Shown here: piece after piece, positions 19,601-28,741 of the stretch | Layout: each line of letters begins with the position of its first letter | Numbering within the stretch: position 1 is the stretch's first letter | Source: Colwellia sp. | GTDB taxonomy: Bacteria; Pseudomonadota; Gammaproteobacteria; Enterobacterales; Alteromonadaceae | Length of the DNA: 64,000 bases | Assembly (NCBI GenBank): GCA_013215295.1 | Contig: JABSOZ010000013.1 | Span: 1 to 64,000, forward strand | Reading direction: 5' to 3' | The notes under the pieces: model-generated | Databases searched by the model: none | Told to the model about the DNA's origin: nothing | The model's input: only the letters and a program-made list of their open reading frames with translations | Position numbers and translations under genes: made by a program

Positions 19601-20371
19601 AAGAAAATTACTGTGCATTTCCCCTAAATCTTTTTGACTAATTTGATCTGAAAAGGTATGTAATCGTGTTATAAACTGACTTTCCCAATCAATATAAAAT
19701 TTAATGACTTGTTGCCAAGAGACTGTTTTAACATCAATATTGTTCCTAAGAACAATCAGACTTTCTCTAAAATCTGATAAATACTGATGATTAAACTGAC
19801 TGACCTCGATGCTGTCGGTGGTTAATTCATTTATGAGTGAATCGAGTAATGCGTCAACAACAATACGAAGTTCTTTCAGTTCACTCAACGATTTATTGCG
19901 TAGGGTTTTATCTAAATTAGCTGGCGTCTCACTCAATAATAGTGCACTAAATTCAAATTCTTCGTTAGTCGCATTGATAAGGTTAGCGATATTCACATCA
20001 AGTTTTATAATGTTTTCAGTTTGATGCAAAATAGAGATATCTTCTTGTTTGTTATTAACGATATTTAACATTAACGCAATAGCAATGATAAGAGGAAAAC
20101 CAGAAGATATAATAAGCTTGTTACGTATGTTAGATGCGTCAGATGTTACCTTGACTATATGTTTTCTAATCAACAAATAAACAATTGGCGTAATAGATAG
20201 GCTTAACAATAAGGCGTCTAACAGCGCTTCGGGAATACCGGGAAATTGAATTTGCAACCAAGGTAATATTTGCATAATTAAAAATTCAATAAAACCAATG
20301 GCTATTGCCAGTAATAGTAATAGAATTGCTATATTATATTGGCGATTATTTGTTACAGGTATCTGACTCAA
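16670..20371 (-). CDS. Large hybrid sensor histidine kinase, two receivers and Hpt
   Basis: At 1233 residues this is the largest signalling protein in the window. Three hydrophobic segments at about 12-37, 48-66 and 83-103 precede a helix-rich, probably periplasmic sensor of about 400 residues. A last membrane helix lies at about 505-527. The kinase has H561 ([12 protein letters not shown]), an N box (NLLGNAIKF) and GTGLGL. Receiver 1 has [11 protein letters not shown], receiver 2 [12 protein letters not shown], and the C-terminal Hpt has [14 protein letters not shown]. The helical sensor resembles the DAHL type in size and composition, which I cannot confirm. The architecture is BarA-like, and it is a paralogue of the kinase at 32622-34667. 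Gene order suggests that LysE, DUF962 and DUF1697 follow in the same transcript. Confidence 0.88.
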   Translation of the reverse strand: MSQIPVTNNRQYNIAILLLLLAIAIGFIEFLIMQILPWLQIQFPGIPEALLDALLLSLSITPIVYLLIRKHIVKVTSDASNIRNKLIISSGFPLIIAIALMLNIVNNKQEDISILHQTENIIKLDVNIANLINATNEEFEFSALLLSETPANLDKTLRNKSLSELKELRIVVDALLDSLINELTTDSIEVSQFNHQYLSDFRESLIVLRNNIDVKTVSWQQVIKFYIDWESQFITRLHTFSDQISQKDLGEMHSNFLTLLKLKSLNLLSSSILSVAFENEKRNINNIDVRPLKLSIRNLNNQERLYNDIFISSVSAIDHGYVVQSLDNRTIKEAYRLQNVLLERNTELLVERLKTSLGYNGLIHQFKNYVLRDNEKYRIKFLTFHHEVEEIIKNLRFLNKYNNKAVYHLDRFSEVLHQYKEKLSSIHKYRNQGKSASEIDQLVIINDTPANDALEYLQNNLWENDPKYTLGVLKNKSVILQSIESYLAEQIQKKQKTLLNEKRNDSYITAATALFLTLFVIALLLIISRNINDSYQERIAALKNAEEAAKLKSEFLANMSHEIRTPMNGVLGMLGLLLNSELDEEQKHRVNIAKSSGDSLLTLINDILDFSKVDAGKLELEYLDFNLRNLFGDFAEAMALPAQEKGLEIILDLAGIEDSMIKSDPGRIRQILTNLLGNAIKFTHHGEIVIKARLITDTMNQEGKLILQCSISDTGIGIPENKKALLFAAFNQVDSSTTRKYGGTGLGLTICKKLCELMGGDINVVEKSEKGSCFEFTLLVEKSENSTLVIPEVDISALHIMIVDDNKTNREVLRSQLQMWGAKVVEADSGETALALCEERLENKHLPFFDIGLLDMQMPNMSGEILAKTLQSNPFYLGMKLVMMTSMGKRGDAKYFANIGFSAYFPKPTTTSDLFKALSVVAQDGEILHQATPLVTHDYLNAMQVEETEEEKTLSTPWPKNTRILVVEDNRINQMVAMGVLNELGLSADVVANGLEALISLKESLKSHPYSVVIMDCQMPEMDGYEATRRIRLGEAGLENIKTPIIAMTANAMQGDKEKCLIAGMDDYLTKPIEPIKVNEKLMLWLGVETQIDTTLDSDKLNDAPSPVDIQEAKKSEDEDDSLWQKSALLRRLGGNPKKMALLVKCYLEDSQDKTLELENAINEENWQQINYNLHSIKGAVGNLGGTQVQSLVASIEELSKEENVILLNGKMPELYAALDTFNSLLADYIKEH

Positions 20372-20632
20372 TTCTTACTTCCATATAGTTAATTTATTGC
20401 TGATAATTTATTGCTGGTAAATTATAGCCATTAATTTACTATAATTCTTAAAATATGTAACTTTTTTAGCAAGTTATTAGGTTTTTACCTTTACCTTTCC
20501 TTTTCGAATGTTCAACAGTGCATTCTTCTCTTATTTTATCTCGTCCATTAGCTAATTTAGCGTTCATTAGTTTACATCTACGATTGTTCACTGGATAATA
20601 ATCTACTTTCCTTATTTGTTAGAATATTCTTA

Positions 20633-21331
20633 ATGCGACTTGATAAATTTATTTGTAAAAGTACCGAATTGACTCGAAGTGAAGCTAAAAAATTATTAAA
20701 AATGGGTGACGTTCGTGTAAATGGTGAAATAATAAAAAACGCTGCAGCTCAAGTGCATGAAAATAATAGTGTTACTGTAAATGGTGAATCACTAACCGCG
20801 AGAAGTTCACGTTATATTATGATGCATAAACCCGTTGATACAATTTGCTCAAATGTTGATGAGGTATACCCATCATTACTGCATTATATTGAGATAGATA
20901 AGGCGTTTGACTTGCATATTGCTGGCCGTTTAGATGCGGATACTACAGGTTTAGTGTTAATAACTGATGATGGGCGGTGGTCTCATAATATCATTTCTCC
21001 GAAAAAACACTGCGCTAAAGTTTATCGCGTTAACCTACGAAATGAAATTACCACTGAAAAGTCAGCTGAACTGATAGAACGTTTTAAGTGTGGTTTGCAG
21101 CTGCAAGGAGAAAGTCAGTTAACACTACCCGCCGTTTTAGAAATTCTCACTGAAAAGCAAGTGTTGTTAACGATAACAGAAGGTAAATACCACCAAGTTA
21201 AGCGCATGTTTGCTGCGGTTGGCAACAAGGTTGTTGGCTTGCATCGACAACAGATTGGCGATATAAATTTAGATGTTGAGTTAGGAGAATGGCGCTATTT
21301 GTCTGATGATGAAGTGAATAGCTTTTTATAA
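20633..21331 (+). CDS. rsuA: 16S rRNA pseudouridine(516) synthase
   Basis: Predicted to isomerise U516 of 16S rRNA to pseudouridine. The 232-residue protein has an N-terminal S4 RNA-binding domain (MRLDKFICKSTELTRSEAKKLLKMGDVRVNG). A catalytic domain follows with the RsuA-family motif GRLDADTTGLVLITDDG (catalytic Asp in GRLDADT) and the late EGKYHQVKRMFAAVGNKV block. The KYHQVKRM pattern and the length are those of RsuA rather than RluB, which is encoded separately at 48579. It is transcribed divergently from the large kinase across a 261-bp gap in which I see no other feature. Confidence 0.9.
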   Translation: MRLDKFICKSTELTRSEAKKLLKMGDVRVNGEIIKNAAAQVHENNSVTVNGESLTARSSRYIMMHKPVDTICSNVDEVYPSLLHYIEIDKAFDLHIAGRLDADTTGLVLITDDGRWSHNIISPKKHCAKVYRVNLRNEITTEKSAELIERFKCGLQLQGESQLTLPAVLEILTEKQVLLTITEGKYHQVKRMFAAVGNKVVGLHRQQIGDINLDVELGEWRYLSDDEVNSFL

Positions 21332-21413
21332 TTTGATAAAATATTAAACTTTTATTCATAGTTGCCGATTATATAAACAGTGAAGGAAAACAACTTAGTA
21401 ATGGGCTAATAAA

Positions 21414-21704
21414 GTGGATGTACTCATCGATTTATTACCATCTGTTAATCAGATGAAAATAGAAAACTCTAAGAAAGATAAACATCAACGTAATAAATAT
21501 ACTCGCCAAATGACTTCAACGACGTGCGAGGCCCCTTTAGCTAAGATGGTTGAAAACGGGACTGTATTTAAACAGGTATTTTGGGATGGACCTGAAAGAC
21601 GTTCACCTGTTGAGCGTCGATATTTGAAAAATAAGCGAGGTCGTTGGTTAGAGTCGCGCGACAGAAATGACCGTAGAACGACTAGATTAGCTATTTCAGT
21701 ATAA
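21414..21704 (+). CDS. Small basic hypothetical protein
   Basis: I do not recognise this 96-residue protein. It starts with GTG; an in-frame ATG at 21453 is an alternative start, and neither has a good ribosome site. The C-terminal half is rich in Arg and Lys, with a run built on PERRSPVERRYLKNKRGRWLESRDRNDRR. It has no signal peptide or membrane segment, so nucleic-acid or anionic surface binding is plausible. It lies between rsuA and the convergent DUF1244 gene, 21 bp from the latter's stop. Confidence 0.6.
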   Translation: MDVLIDLLPSVNQMKIENSKKDKHQRNKYTRQMTSTTCEAPLAKMVENGTVFKQVFWDGPERRSPVERRYLKNKRGRWLESRDRNDRRTTRLAISV

Positions 21705-21725
21705 ATTTAATAGGTTGTTAAACCT

Positions 21726-22013
21726 TTATTTTTTCGGCAATTGATTAAACTTTTCCATTTGCTCTGGCGTTGCTGGTAATTGATGTTTTTCTTTCCATTC
21801 ACTGTAAGGCATACCATAAATCTGCTGACGGGCGGTATCGATATCCACTTTCACGCCTAACTTCTCAGCCTCAGCGACAGTCCATTTAGAAAAACAGTTA
21901 CGACAAAAACCCGCTAAATTCATTAATTCAATATTTTGAACATCTTTACGATTATCTAAGTGTTCAAGTAATCTACGGAACACTGCTGCTTGTATTTCAA
22001 TTTCTTTGTCCAT
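21726..22013 (-). CDS. DUF1244 family protein
   Basis: A 95-residue cytoplasmic protein with the family pattern AAVFRRLLEHLDNRKDVQNIELMNLAGFCRNCFSKW and IYGMPYSEWKEKHQLPAT. The CRNC cysteine pair is typical of the family and could bind a metal; no function is established. It lies 13 bp downstream of csiV and is probably in the mfd-csiV transcript or driven from just upstream. Confidence 0.88.
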   Translation of the reverse strand: MDKEIEIQAAVFRRLLEHLDNRKDVQNIELMNLAGFCRNCFSKWTVAEAEKLGVKVDIDTARQQIYGMPYSEWKEKHQLPATPEQMEKFNQLPKK

Positions 22014-22026
22014 TTAATCTCTTCTT

Positions 22027-23583
22027 TTAATTCAAGGAAGTTGATTCTTCAATTTTTTCAACTTCTTTAATAGGTTTCTTATAAGGGAGAATTCTTATAA
22101 TCATACCTATATACGGGTGATCAAAATAATGTATCTCTTTACTGCGTACACGTCTATCTTGTTTGAAATTGATGGTTTTTAATAGTGTTGTGTCGTGTTC
22201 AGCATTAACCGGTAATAATTGCTGTGTGGCTAATTCTGCTAACGACATATTCATTACATTAATATCAGCAGTAATATGTAAATAGAAATCAACTTCCACT
22301 TTTAAAAATCCGTTAAGCGTCCAATTCTGTGGAGGTTTAATGGGGGCTGCTAGCATATTCCCTGAATTTAAAATTGCCTTTGTATGAGTAATATCTTTGT
22401 TCACTTCATCGAGTAAACTTATCGTGTCCGTTGGCAAATTTGGTAATTTCACAATAAGTTCTTGCAAACGTTCAGTGAGTGCTTGTTGTTTTATGACTTC
22501 TTCTGAAAGCTTTTCAACAACAGTTGTACCACTAGATAATGCATTATGTAAAATGTCTTCTTGGACTTTTTCGGCTAAAAGTTGTTGTTGAAATTTCTGT
22601 AATTCTTGCTCGTATTGATAGCCAAAATTGTCGCCTGCAAATATTTTTAGCGGTACGGCTAATCGTTTGGTTTTTGTTTTTTGACGCCAGCCAAAGTGCA
22701 ATAAAGGTCTGAAGTTTTTACTGCGCGCAAGCTGTTTAACAATATCTTTAAGTTGTAATGACTCTGCGTTGAGTAAGTAATCATCATCACTAAATATATC
22801 TTCACTGTCATTGATTGTAGACGGGACTTTATCGATATTAAAAGCGGTATAGCTTTCGTAAGTACTCTTACTTATCGATTGGTTTAGCTCGTTGAATTGT
22901 TCAACAGATATAGTGCAAATAAGTTGTGTAAAAGAAGCTGTTTGATCTGCATAGCTAAACTGAATAGGAGAAAATTCAGCTTCTGCTTCTTTAAGTAATA
23001 ACGTTTGTTGTTCTAACTGTTCTACACTTAATACTAAAGGTAGCTCTGGTAAAACGTTGAGATCAATGGCGTCAATTTCTGAAGCTAGATTGACACTATT
23101 ATTTTGTTCGTTGTATTCTTCTTTATTGTTTTTGACAGCAAGTAAGCTATCCCTTTGTGTATGAGTACCATCGCTAAAATGAGTTGGAGATGTGTTTGTT
23201 GAAATCTCACTATCTATGTTGATTATTAATTCTTCAAGTTCAACTAAGCTTTTTTCCACATAATAAGGCTGTTTATTTATCTGTGTTATTGCTTGATTGA
23301 GGAATGACTCTGGATAAAATGGGGCATCACAGCTAGGGAGTAGTTGTTTTAAACTGGCAATGTCTGGGTTAAGGTAAGGGCCCAAAAGGTCAATTATTTT
23401 TTTATATCGGGGTAAAGCCGTATTCTCTGGAAATTGCTCTTTTAACTGTGCTTTGTCACCAAGTTGGCTAAACAGGATCACTTCCATTTCAAACCAGCGA
23501 TCGGCATTTCTATTATCTGCCGCACTTACTTTAAGTGAAAATATAAGCGCTGTTGAGAGAAACGCTAAGTGTATTAATTTCAT
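22027..23583 (-). CDS. csiV: CsiV family peptidoglycan-binding protein
   Basis: A secreted or periplasmic protein of 518 residues with a signal peptide (residues 1-21, ending VSAAD), followed at once by the conserved start RWFEMEVILFSQLGDK. This WFEVEV-like opening and the location directly downstream of mfd match CsiV, described in Vibrio cholerae as a peptidoglycan-binding cell-shape factor. The middle (about 115-300) is acidic and poorly conserved in appearance. A coiled-coil stretch with many Gln and Glu lies near 325-390. The C-terminal part (GFLKVEVDFYLHITADINV, then DHPYIGMIIRILPYKK) looks most conserved. The assignment rests on the N-terminus, size and neighbourhood. Confidence 0.72.
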   Translation of the reverse strand: MKLIHLAFLSTALIFSLKVSAADNRNADRWFEMEVILFSQLGDKAQLKEQFPENTALPRYKKIIDLLGPYLNPDIASLKQLLPSCDAPFYPESFLNQAITQINKQPYYVEKSLVELEELIINIDSEISTNTSPTHFSDGTHTQRDSLLAVKNNKEEYNEQNNSVNLASEIDAIDLNVLPELPLVLSVEQLEQQTLLLKEAEAEFSPIQFSYADQTASFTQLICTISVEQFNELNQSISKSTYESYTAFNIDKVPSTINDSEDIFSDDDYLLNAESLQLKDIVKQLARSKNFRPLLHFGWRQKTKTKRLAVPLKIFAGDNFGYQYEQELQKFQQQLLAEKVQEDILHNALSSGTTVVEKLSEEVIKQQALTERLQELIVKLPNLPTDTISLLDEVNKDITHTKAILNSGNMLAAPIKPPQNWTLNGFLKVEVDFYLHITADINVMNMSLAELATQQLLPVNAEHDTTLLKTINFKQDRRVRSKEIHYFDHPYIGMIIRILPYKKPIKEVEKIEESTSLN

Positions 23584-23711
23584 TAATCATCCAATGAGTT
23601 ATGTCTTCTCTTGTTATTCAAAACTAAGATACGTGTCTACTGTGATATCTTACTGTTATTTTTTCGTTTTTGCTAAATCATTTAGCAGTTACTCAAGCAA
23701 CTTCAACTGTA

Positions 23712-26700
23712 TCATGCAGTTTGAAATTGTTTGAGTATATCTGTCACTAAAATAAAGCGTGATTTACTGTCTTGTGTCACAATTTTAAATTGTAGTTTAT
23801 TGGCGCCAACCATTTTGTAAATTTTAGGTTGTTGTTGGATTAGCCCAATAATAAGCATGGGATCAACTTTTGTATCGTTGCTAAATTCAATCGAACCGCC
23901 TGCTGGACCAACTTCAATACGTGATATTCCTATTTTTTGCGCTTTTAAGCGTAATTTAGCAATGTGTACTAAATTTTTAGCCGCTTGAGGTAATAAGCCA
24001 AAGCGATCAATTAATTCTATTTGAATTTCATCGAGCTCATTTTTACTGCCACAACTGGCAATGCGTTTATAAATACTCAATCGTAAACTAACATCAAAGA
24101 TATAGTCGTCTGGAAGCAATGCCGCAACACGTAATTCAACTTCTGTTTGTTTGGCTGTCATATTTTCAAGTGATAATGCTTTGCCTTGTTTTAGTGCTGT
24201 AACGGCTTGATCTAGCATGTCCATGTACAAGGTAAAACCTATTTGACTCATGGAGCCACTTTGACCTTCACCCAATAATTCACCCGCGCCACGAATTTCT
24301 AAATCGTGGGTTGCTAAGGTAAAACCAGCGCCTAAGTCTTCGAGTGATGCGATTGCATCCAGGCGTTTTTTGGCATCCTTCGTGATACGTTTAACATGAG
24401 GTGTCAATAAATATGCGTATGCTTGATGATGCGAACGACCGACACGCCCCCGTAATTGATGTAGTTGCGCTAAACCAAGATGATCAGCTCTGTCCATGAT
24501 AATTGTATTAGCGGTTGGCACATCTATACCTGTTTCAATGATCGTCGTACAAACTAAAACATTGTAACGCTGATGATAAAAATCTCCCATTATGCGTTCA
24601 AGATCGCGTTCACGCATTTGACCATGCGCTGTGGTTACTTTTGCTTCAGGCAGTAGCTTTTGAATGTCGGCAGCGGTTTTATCTATGGTATCAACATTGT
24701 TATGTAGGAAGTAAACCTGACCACCGCGGAGAATTTCACGTAAAATAGACTCACGAATAAGCGCATTGTCACGTTCACGCACAAAGGTTTTAACCGCTAA
24801 GCGTTTTGCTGGAGGCGTTGCGATAATAGATAAATCACGCATGCCACCCATTGCCATGTTAAGTGTTCTTGGTATCGGCGTTGCGGTAAGGGTTAATATA
24901 TCAACATTGCTGCGTAGCTGTTTAATTTTTTCTTTTTGTTTTACACCAAATCGATGTTCTTCATCTACAACGAGTAAACCCAAATCCTTATATTTAATAC
25001 TATTTTGCAATAGTTTATGTGTACCGATAAGAATATCTATTTGGCCAGACTCTACATTGGCAATAACAACGTTTTGCTCTTTGGCTGTTTTAAAGCGCGA
25101 TAATACTTCTATAGAAACAGGTAAATTTGCAAAGCGGTCACGAAAATTTTCATAGTGCTGCTGAGCGAGCAGAGTCGTGGGTACAAGAATCGCAACTTGT
25201 TTACCATCGTTGACGGCAACAAAAGCAGCACGCATTGCCACTTCTGTTTTACCAAAACCAACATCACCACAAACTAATCTATCCATGGCTTTATCGCTGA
25301 GCATATCGGAAACCACCGCTTTAATGGCTTGAGCTTGATCGAAGGTTTCTTCAAAAGGAAAACTGTCTGAAAAAGCTTGATACTCTGCTTTATCACGTTT
25401 GAATTGATAGCCTTTACTGTTGGCTCTGCTGGCATATATATCGAGTAACTCAGCGGCAACGTCACGAACTTTTTCTGCCGCTTTTTGTTTAGCTTTGCTC
25501 CATGTATCGTTACCTAATTTATGTAATGGCGCACTGTCTGCGTCAGCACCCGAATAACGACTAATTAAATGTAATGAGCCAACAGGTACGTAGAGTTTTG
25601 ATTCACCAGCGTATATTAAAACGAGGAATTCAGTGGTGATGCCACTATTTTCGATGGTCTGTAAACCCATGTATCGACCAATCCCATGTTCAAAATGAAC
25701 AACAGGTTGACCCATTGAAAGTTCGGCTAAATTTTTGAAAATAGCATCAGCTTGTATACTTTGCTGCTTAGTTCGACGACGACTTTGTTTGACTCGCTCA
25801 CCTAACAGTTCATCTTCAGTGATTAACGCAATAGCATTTTTCTTGGCAGTACCTTTACTTTGAAAAGTAAAACCACTTCTAAGCGTGTTAACGGTAATAC
25901 CTAGTTTGTCAGAGCTTTCAACAAAACTTCCGATATCGTCAAAATATTTGGGTTTTATATGGTTTCGTTCTAATAGCTCTAAAACACTTTCTCGACGGCC
26001 TTGGGTTTCAGCGACAAATAAAATTTTATCAGGTGTTTCTTTGTCGACGATAAAGTTATTGATCAATTCAAAGGGCTGTTTTAGCTGATGGTTAATCGTA
26101 ATATCCGGCAAGGGTGTTATATCAAAGCGGATATGTCCTGCTTTTGATTTTTCTACCTCTTCGACGTTTTGACCATTCAGTTCTTCGACTACATGGGATT
26201 TTTCTATCGAAATCCTGTCAAATGGTTTCAACGCACTATAAAACTCGTCACTGTTTAAGAATAACTTTTTTGGCGGTAACAACGGGCGTGTTAGATCATA
26301 ACGACGTTCCTCAAAACGGTATTCAATATCAAGCCAATATTGTTCGATTGCTTTGTCAATATTACCACTTACCATTACCCGAATATTGTCGCCTAAATAA
26401 TCACATAACGTGCTGGTTTCTTGGAAAAATAACGGTAAGTAATATTCAATGCCGGCAGGTAAAATTCCATCGCTAACCTGATGATACAAAGATTCTTTAT
26501 GAATTTTGCTTGGAAACTGTTCTCGATACTGACGACGAAATAAACTAATGGCTGCTTCGTCGGTAGGAAATTCGTGCGCAGGTAATAAATTAACTTCATC
26601 CATTTTGTCACTTGAACGCTGATTCTCAGGATCAAATATTCTGATATCTTCAATTTCATCATCAAAAAAATCTAAACGAAAAGGGGTTTTACAACCCATC

Positions 26701-27245
26701 GGGAATATATCGAGAATGGCGCCACGGGCTGAAAATTCGCCGTGTTCCATCACTTGTTCAACTGAACGGTAGCCACTCGCTTCAAGATTCTGTCGCATTT
26801 GATGCAAATCTTTTTTATCACCTACTTTTACGATTAAACTGTTGGTACGTAGATATTGAGTCGGTGCAAGGCGTTGCAATAATGTAGAAACCGGCACAAT
26901 AATTATGCCATTTTTCATGTTAGACAGTTGGTATAAGGTAGCGAGTCGCTGAGATATTATATCTTGATGAGGAGAAAAGTTATCGTATGGCAGCGTTTCC
27001 CAATCAGGAAATAGGCAAATAGGCAGTTGAAGTTTGTTGTTCAGACTTTTCAACTCATGCTCGAAACGCAATGCTGACTGAGTATCGTGCGTTAATAATA
27101 ACATAGGAGCATCAGCATTTATTGCGCCATGGTATATCGCTAAGGTGTCACTACTGCCTAATAAATTAGTCCAATGCTTTTTATCGGCATGTTTTCCACG
27201 ACGTTTCGTTAGAACAGGTTCGAACAAGTTAGCAGTTTTACTCAT
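23712..27245 (-). CDS. mfd: Transcription-repair coupling factor Mfd
   Basis: Removes RNA polymerase stalled at DNA lesions and recruits UvrA. At 1177 residues it is full length. The N-terminal UvrB-like module (PDWETLPYDNFSPHQDIISQR) is followed by the RNA polymerase-interacting domain (QPVVHFEHGIGRYMGL). The RecG-like translocase has Walker A CGDVGFGKTEVAMRAAF, DEEH box LLVVDEEHRFG, TATPIPRTL, the helicase motif VLVCTTIIETGIDVP and QLRGRVGRS. The C-terminal TRCF domain ends the protein. It is divergent from the DUF1456 gene and is followed by csiV after 128 bp. Confidence 0.96.
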   Translation of the reverse strand: MSKTANLFEPVLTKRRGKHADKKHWTNLLGSSDTLAIYHGAINADAPMLLLTHDTQSALRFEHELKSLNNKLQLPICLFPDWETLPYDNFSPHQDIISQRLATLYQLSNMKNGIIIVPVSTLLQRLAPTQYLRTNSLIVKVGDKKDLHQMRQNLEASGYRSVEQVMEHGEFSARGAILDIFPMGCKTPFRLDFFDDEIEDIRIFDPENQRSSDKMDEVNLLPAHEFPTDEAAISLFRRQYREQFPSKIHKESLYHQVSDGILPAGIEYYLPLFFQETSTLCDYLGDNIRVMVSGNIDKAIEQYWLDIEYRFEERRYDLTRPLLPPKKLFLNSDEFYSALKPFDRISIEKSHVVEELNGQNVEEVEKSKAGHIRFDITPLPDITINHQLKQPFELINNFIVDKETPDKILFVAETQGRRESVLELLERNHIKPKYFDDIGSFVESSDKLGITVNTLRSGFTFQSKGTAKKNAIALITEDELLGERVKQSRRRTKQQSIQADAIFKNLAELSMGQPVVHFEHGIGRYMGLQTIENSGITTEFLVLIYAGESKLYVPVGSLHLISRYSGADADSAPLHKLGNDTWSKAKQKAAEKVRDVAAELLDIYASRANSKGYQFKRDKAEYQAFSDSFPFEETFDQAQAIKAVVSDMLSDKAMDRLVCGDVGFGKTEVAMRAAFVAVNDGKQVAILVPTTLLAQQHYENFRDRFANLPVSIEVLSRFKTAKEQNVVIANVESGQIDILIGTHKLLQNSIKYKDLGLLVVDEEHRFGVKQKEKIKQLRSNVDILTLTATPIPRTLNMAMGGMRDLSIIATPPAKRLAVKTFVRERDNALIRESILREILRGGQVYFLHNNVDTIDKTAADIQKLLPEAKVTTAHGQMRERDLERIMGDFYHQRYNVLVCTTIIETGIDVPTANTIIMDRADHLGLAQLHQLRGRVGRSHHQAYAYLLTPHVKRITKDAKKRLDAIASLEDLGAGFTLATHDLEIRGAGELLGEGQSGSMSQIGFTLYMDMLDQAVTALKQGKALSLENMTAKQTEVELRVAALLPDDYIFDVSLRLSIYKRIASCGSKNELDEIQIELIDRFGLLPQAAKNLVHIAKLRLKAQKIGISRIEVGPAGGSIEFSNDTKVDPMLIIGLIQQQPKIYKMVGANKLQFKIVTQDSKSRFILVTDILKQFQTA

Positions 27246-27375
27246 GATTTCTCTATCAGATATTTTCGTTATTTATAAGATTATTAATAAGGCGTTGAAA
27301 CAGCGCGTTATCTTAGCATGACTTAACGGTAAGTTTTAAGTTTGGCTTAATACTTTTTTGTTTAAAAAATAATAG

Positions 27376-27384
27376 TGATATAAT
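27376..27384 (+). promoter_or_regulatory. Extended -10 promoter candidate for the DUF1456 gene
   Basis: The sequence TGATATAAT is a perfect TGn extended -10 element; the -35 region is weak, as is common for this class. It would start transcription near 27391, about 46 bases before the GTG start. Confidence 0.5.
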
Positions 27385-27436
27385 AACTGACAGCTTTAAC
27401 ATTCGGTAAAGCGTGCTGTTTTTTTTGGAGAGTTTT

Positions 27437-28141
27437 GTGACCAATAATGATGTTTTACGTCGTTTAAGATATACCTTTAATTTTAATGATCAAAAGATGA
27501 TCGCCTTATTCAATTTAGCAAAGTTAACGGTAAGTCGTGAACAAATCAGTTATTGGTTGAAAAAAGAAGATGATCCACAAGTTGTTAACTGTACTGATGT
27601 TCAACTGGCAACTTTTTTAAATGGTTTAATCGTTGATAAACGCGGTGCACGCGATGGGGAAACACCTCAACCCGAAAAGCGAATGAATAACAATATTGTG
27701 CTCAATAAACTAAAAATAGCATTATCTCTGCGCGCTGAAGATGTTATCGATATGATGTCAACATCAGGTATTCGTATGACCAAACCTGAATTAAGTGCAT
27801 TTTTCCGTAAGCCTGACCATAAACATTATCGCGAGTGTAAAGATCAATTTTTAAGAAATTTTATTCAAGCGATTGATACTAAGTTCCATGTAAATCGTCC
27901 TGAAAAATTTACGCCAAAACGTGAAGCTGTGACTGAGAAAAAACCAGAATTCCCTAAAAAAGACTATAAAACGGCAAAGCCTCAAGCAAGTAAAGCTTAT
28001 GTAAACCCTAATGCAAAAAAACCGGTTCAAAAAAGCAAAATTTATGTAAATCCTAATGCCACTAAACCAACAGATAGCAACGATGATAAACCTAAGCGAA
28101 AAGTTTTAAAATTAAAACCTGAAGATATTTGGGGAAAATAA
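27437..28141 (+). CDS. DUF1456 family protein, YehS-like
   Basis: The 234-residue protein carries two DUF1456 repeats: the first from about residue 1 (TNNDVLRRLRYTFNFND..ISYWLKKEDD) and the second from about 72 (MNNNIVLNKLKIALSLRAED..LSAFFRKPDH). The family is cytoplasmic with no known activity. A basic C-terminal tail holds two copies of YVNPNAxKP and ends in KRKVLKLKPEDIWGK. The GTG at 27437 is chosen because a GGAGAG ribosome site lies directly upstream and both family repeats then start alike; an upstream in-frame GTG at 27413 would overlap that site. Confidence 0.85.
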   Translation: MTNNDVLRRLRYTFNFNDQKMIALFNLAKLTVSREQISYWLKKEDDPQVVNCTDVQLATFLNGLIVDKRGARDGETPQPEKRMNNNIVLNKLKIALSLRAEDVIDMMSTSGIRMTKPELSAFFRKPDHKHYRECKDQFLRNFIQAIDTKFHVNRPEKFTPKREAVTEKKPEFPKKDYKTAKPQASKAYVNPNAKKPVQKSKIYVNPNATKPTDSNDDKPKRKVLKLKPEDIWGK

Positions 28142-28224
28142 ACGTAAATTGATTTTTATAGAGATCAATGCGTTAATGTCCTTACTCAATTTTCCCTATT
28201 TGAAAATAAAAAAAGGAATACAAG

Positions 28225-28683
28225 ATGACAGAGCAAGTCAATACAGAAAGTACACTTGAAACTAACACCATTCCATCTTGGTTTAAAGCTGTGGCCATTA
28301 CCGCATTGATATGGAATTTACTTGGGGTTGTTGCTTTTGTTTTACAGATGATGATTACTCCTGAAATTCTCGCTGAGTTACCTGCAGCAGAACAAGCGCT
28401 TTATGCCAATATCCCATCATGGGTAACGGCAGCATTTGCGGTAGCTGTTTTTTCAGGTGTATTAGGTTCGTTATTTTTATTGATGAAAAAATCAATTTCG
28501 ACACCCTTATTGGTTTTTTCTTTGATAGGCGTTTTAATACAAAATTTTCATTCTTTCTTTATAAGTAAAGCCCTTGAAGTAAATGGTCCTGCTGTCATTA
28601 TTATGCCAGCCGTAGTGATTTTGTTTGCCATTTATCTGATTTTGTTATCTAGAAAGGCTCAAACACAAGGCTGGTTTAGCTAG
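28225..28683 (+). CDS. Small integral membrane protein, unknown
   Basis: I do not recognise this 152-residue protein. It has a polar N-terminus and four predicted membrane helices (about 22-44, 72-95, 99-118 and 122-142), with one larger loop between the first two (ILAELPAAEQALYANIPSW). No motif suggests transport or enzymatic activity. It stands between the DUF1456 gene and the DUF885 lipoprotein gene with 59-84 bp gaps, on the same strand. Confidence 0.75.
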   Translation: MTEQVNTESTLETNTIPSWFKAVAITALIWNLLGVVAFVLQMMITPEILAELPAAEQALYANIPSWVTAAFAVAVFSGVLGSLFLLMKKSISTPLLVFSLIGVLIQNFHSFFISKALEVNGPAVIIMPAVVILFAIYLILLSRKAQTQGWFS

Positions 28684-28741
28684 TTAATTAATCGATAAAA
28701 TTTTCATACATAAGATACATACTAATAATAACGAGACACAT

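Noticed and set aside
24766-25155. Plus-strand frame of 129 codons inside mfd
   Set aside because: It overlaps the conserved translocase motifs of mfd and has no independent signals.
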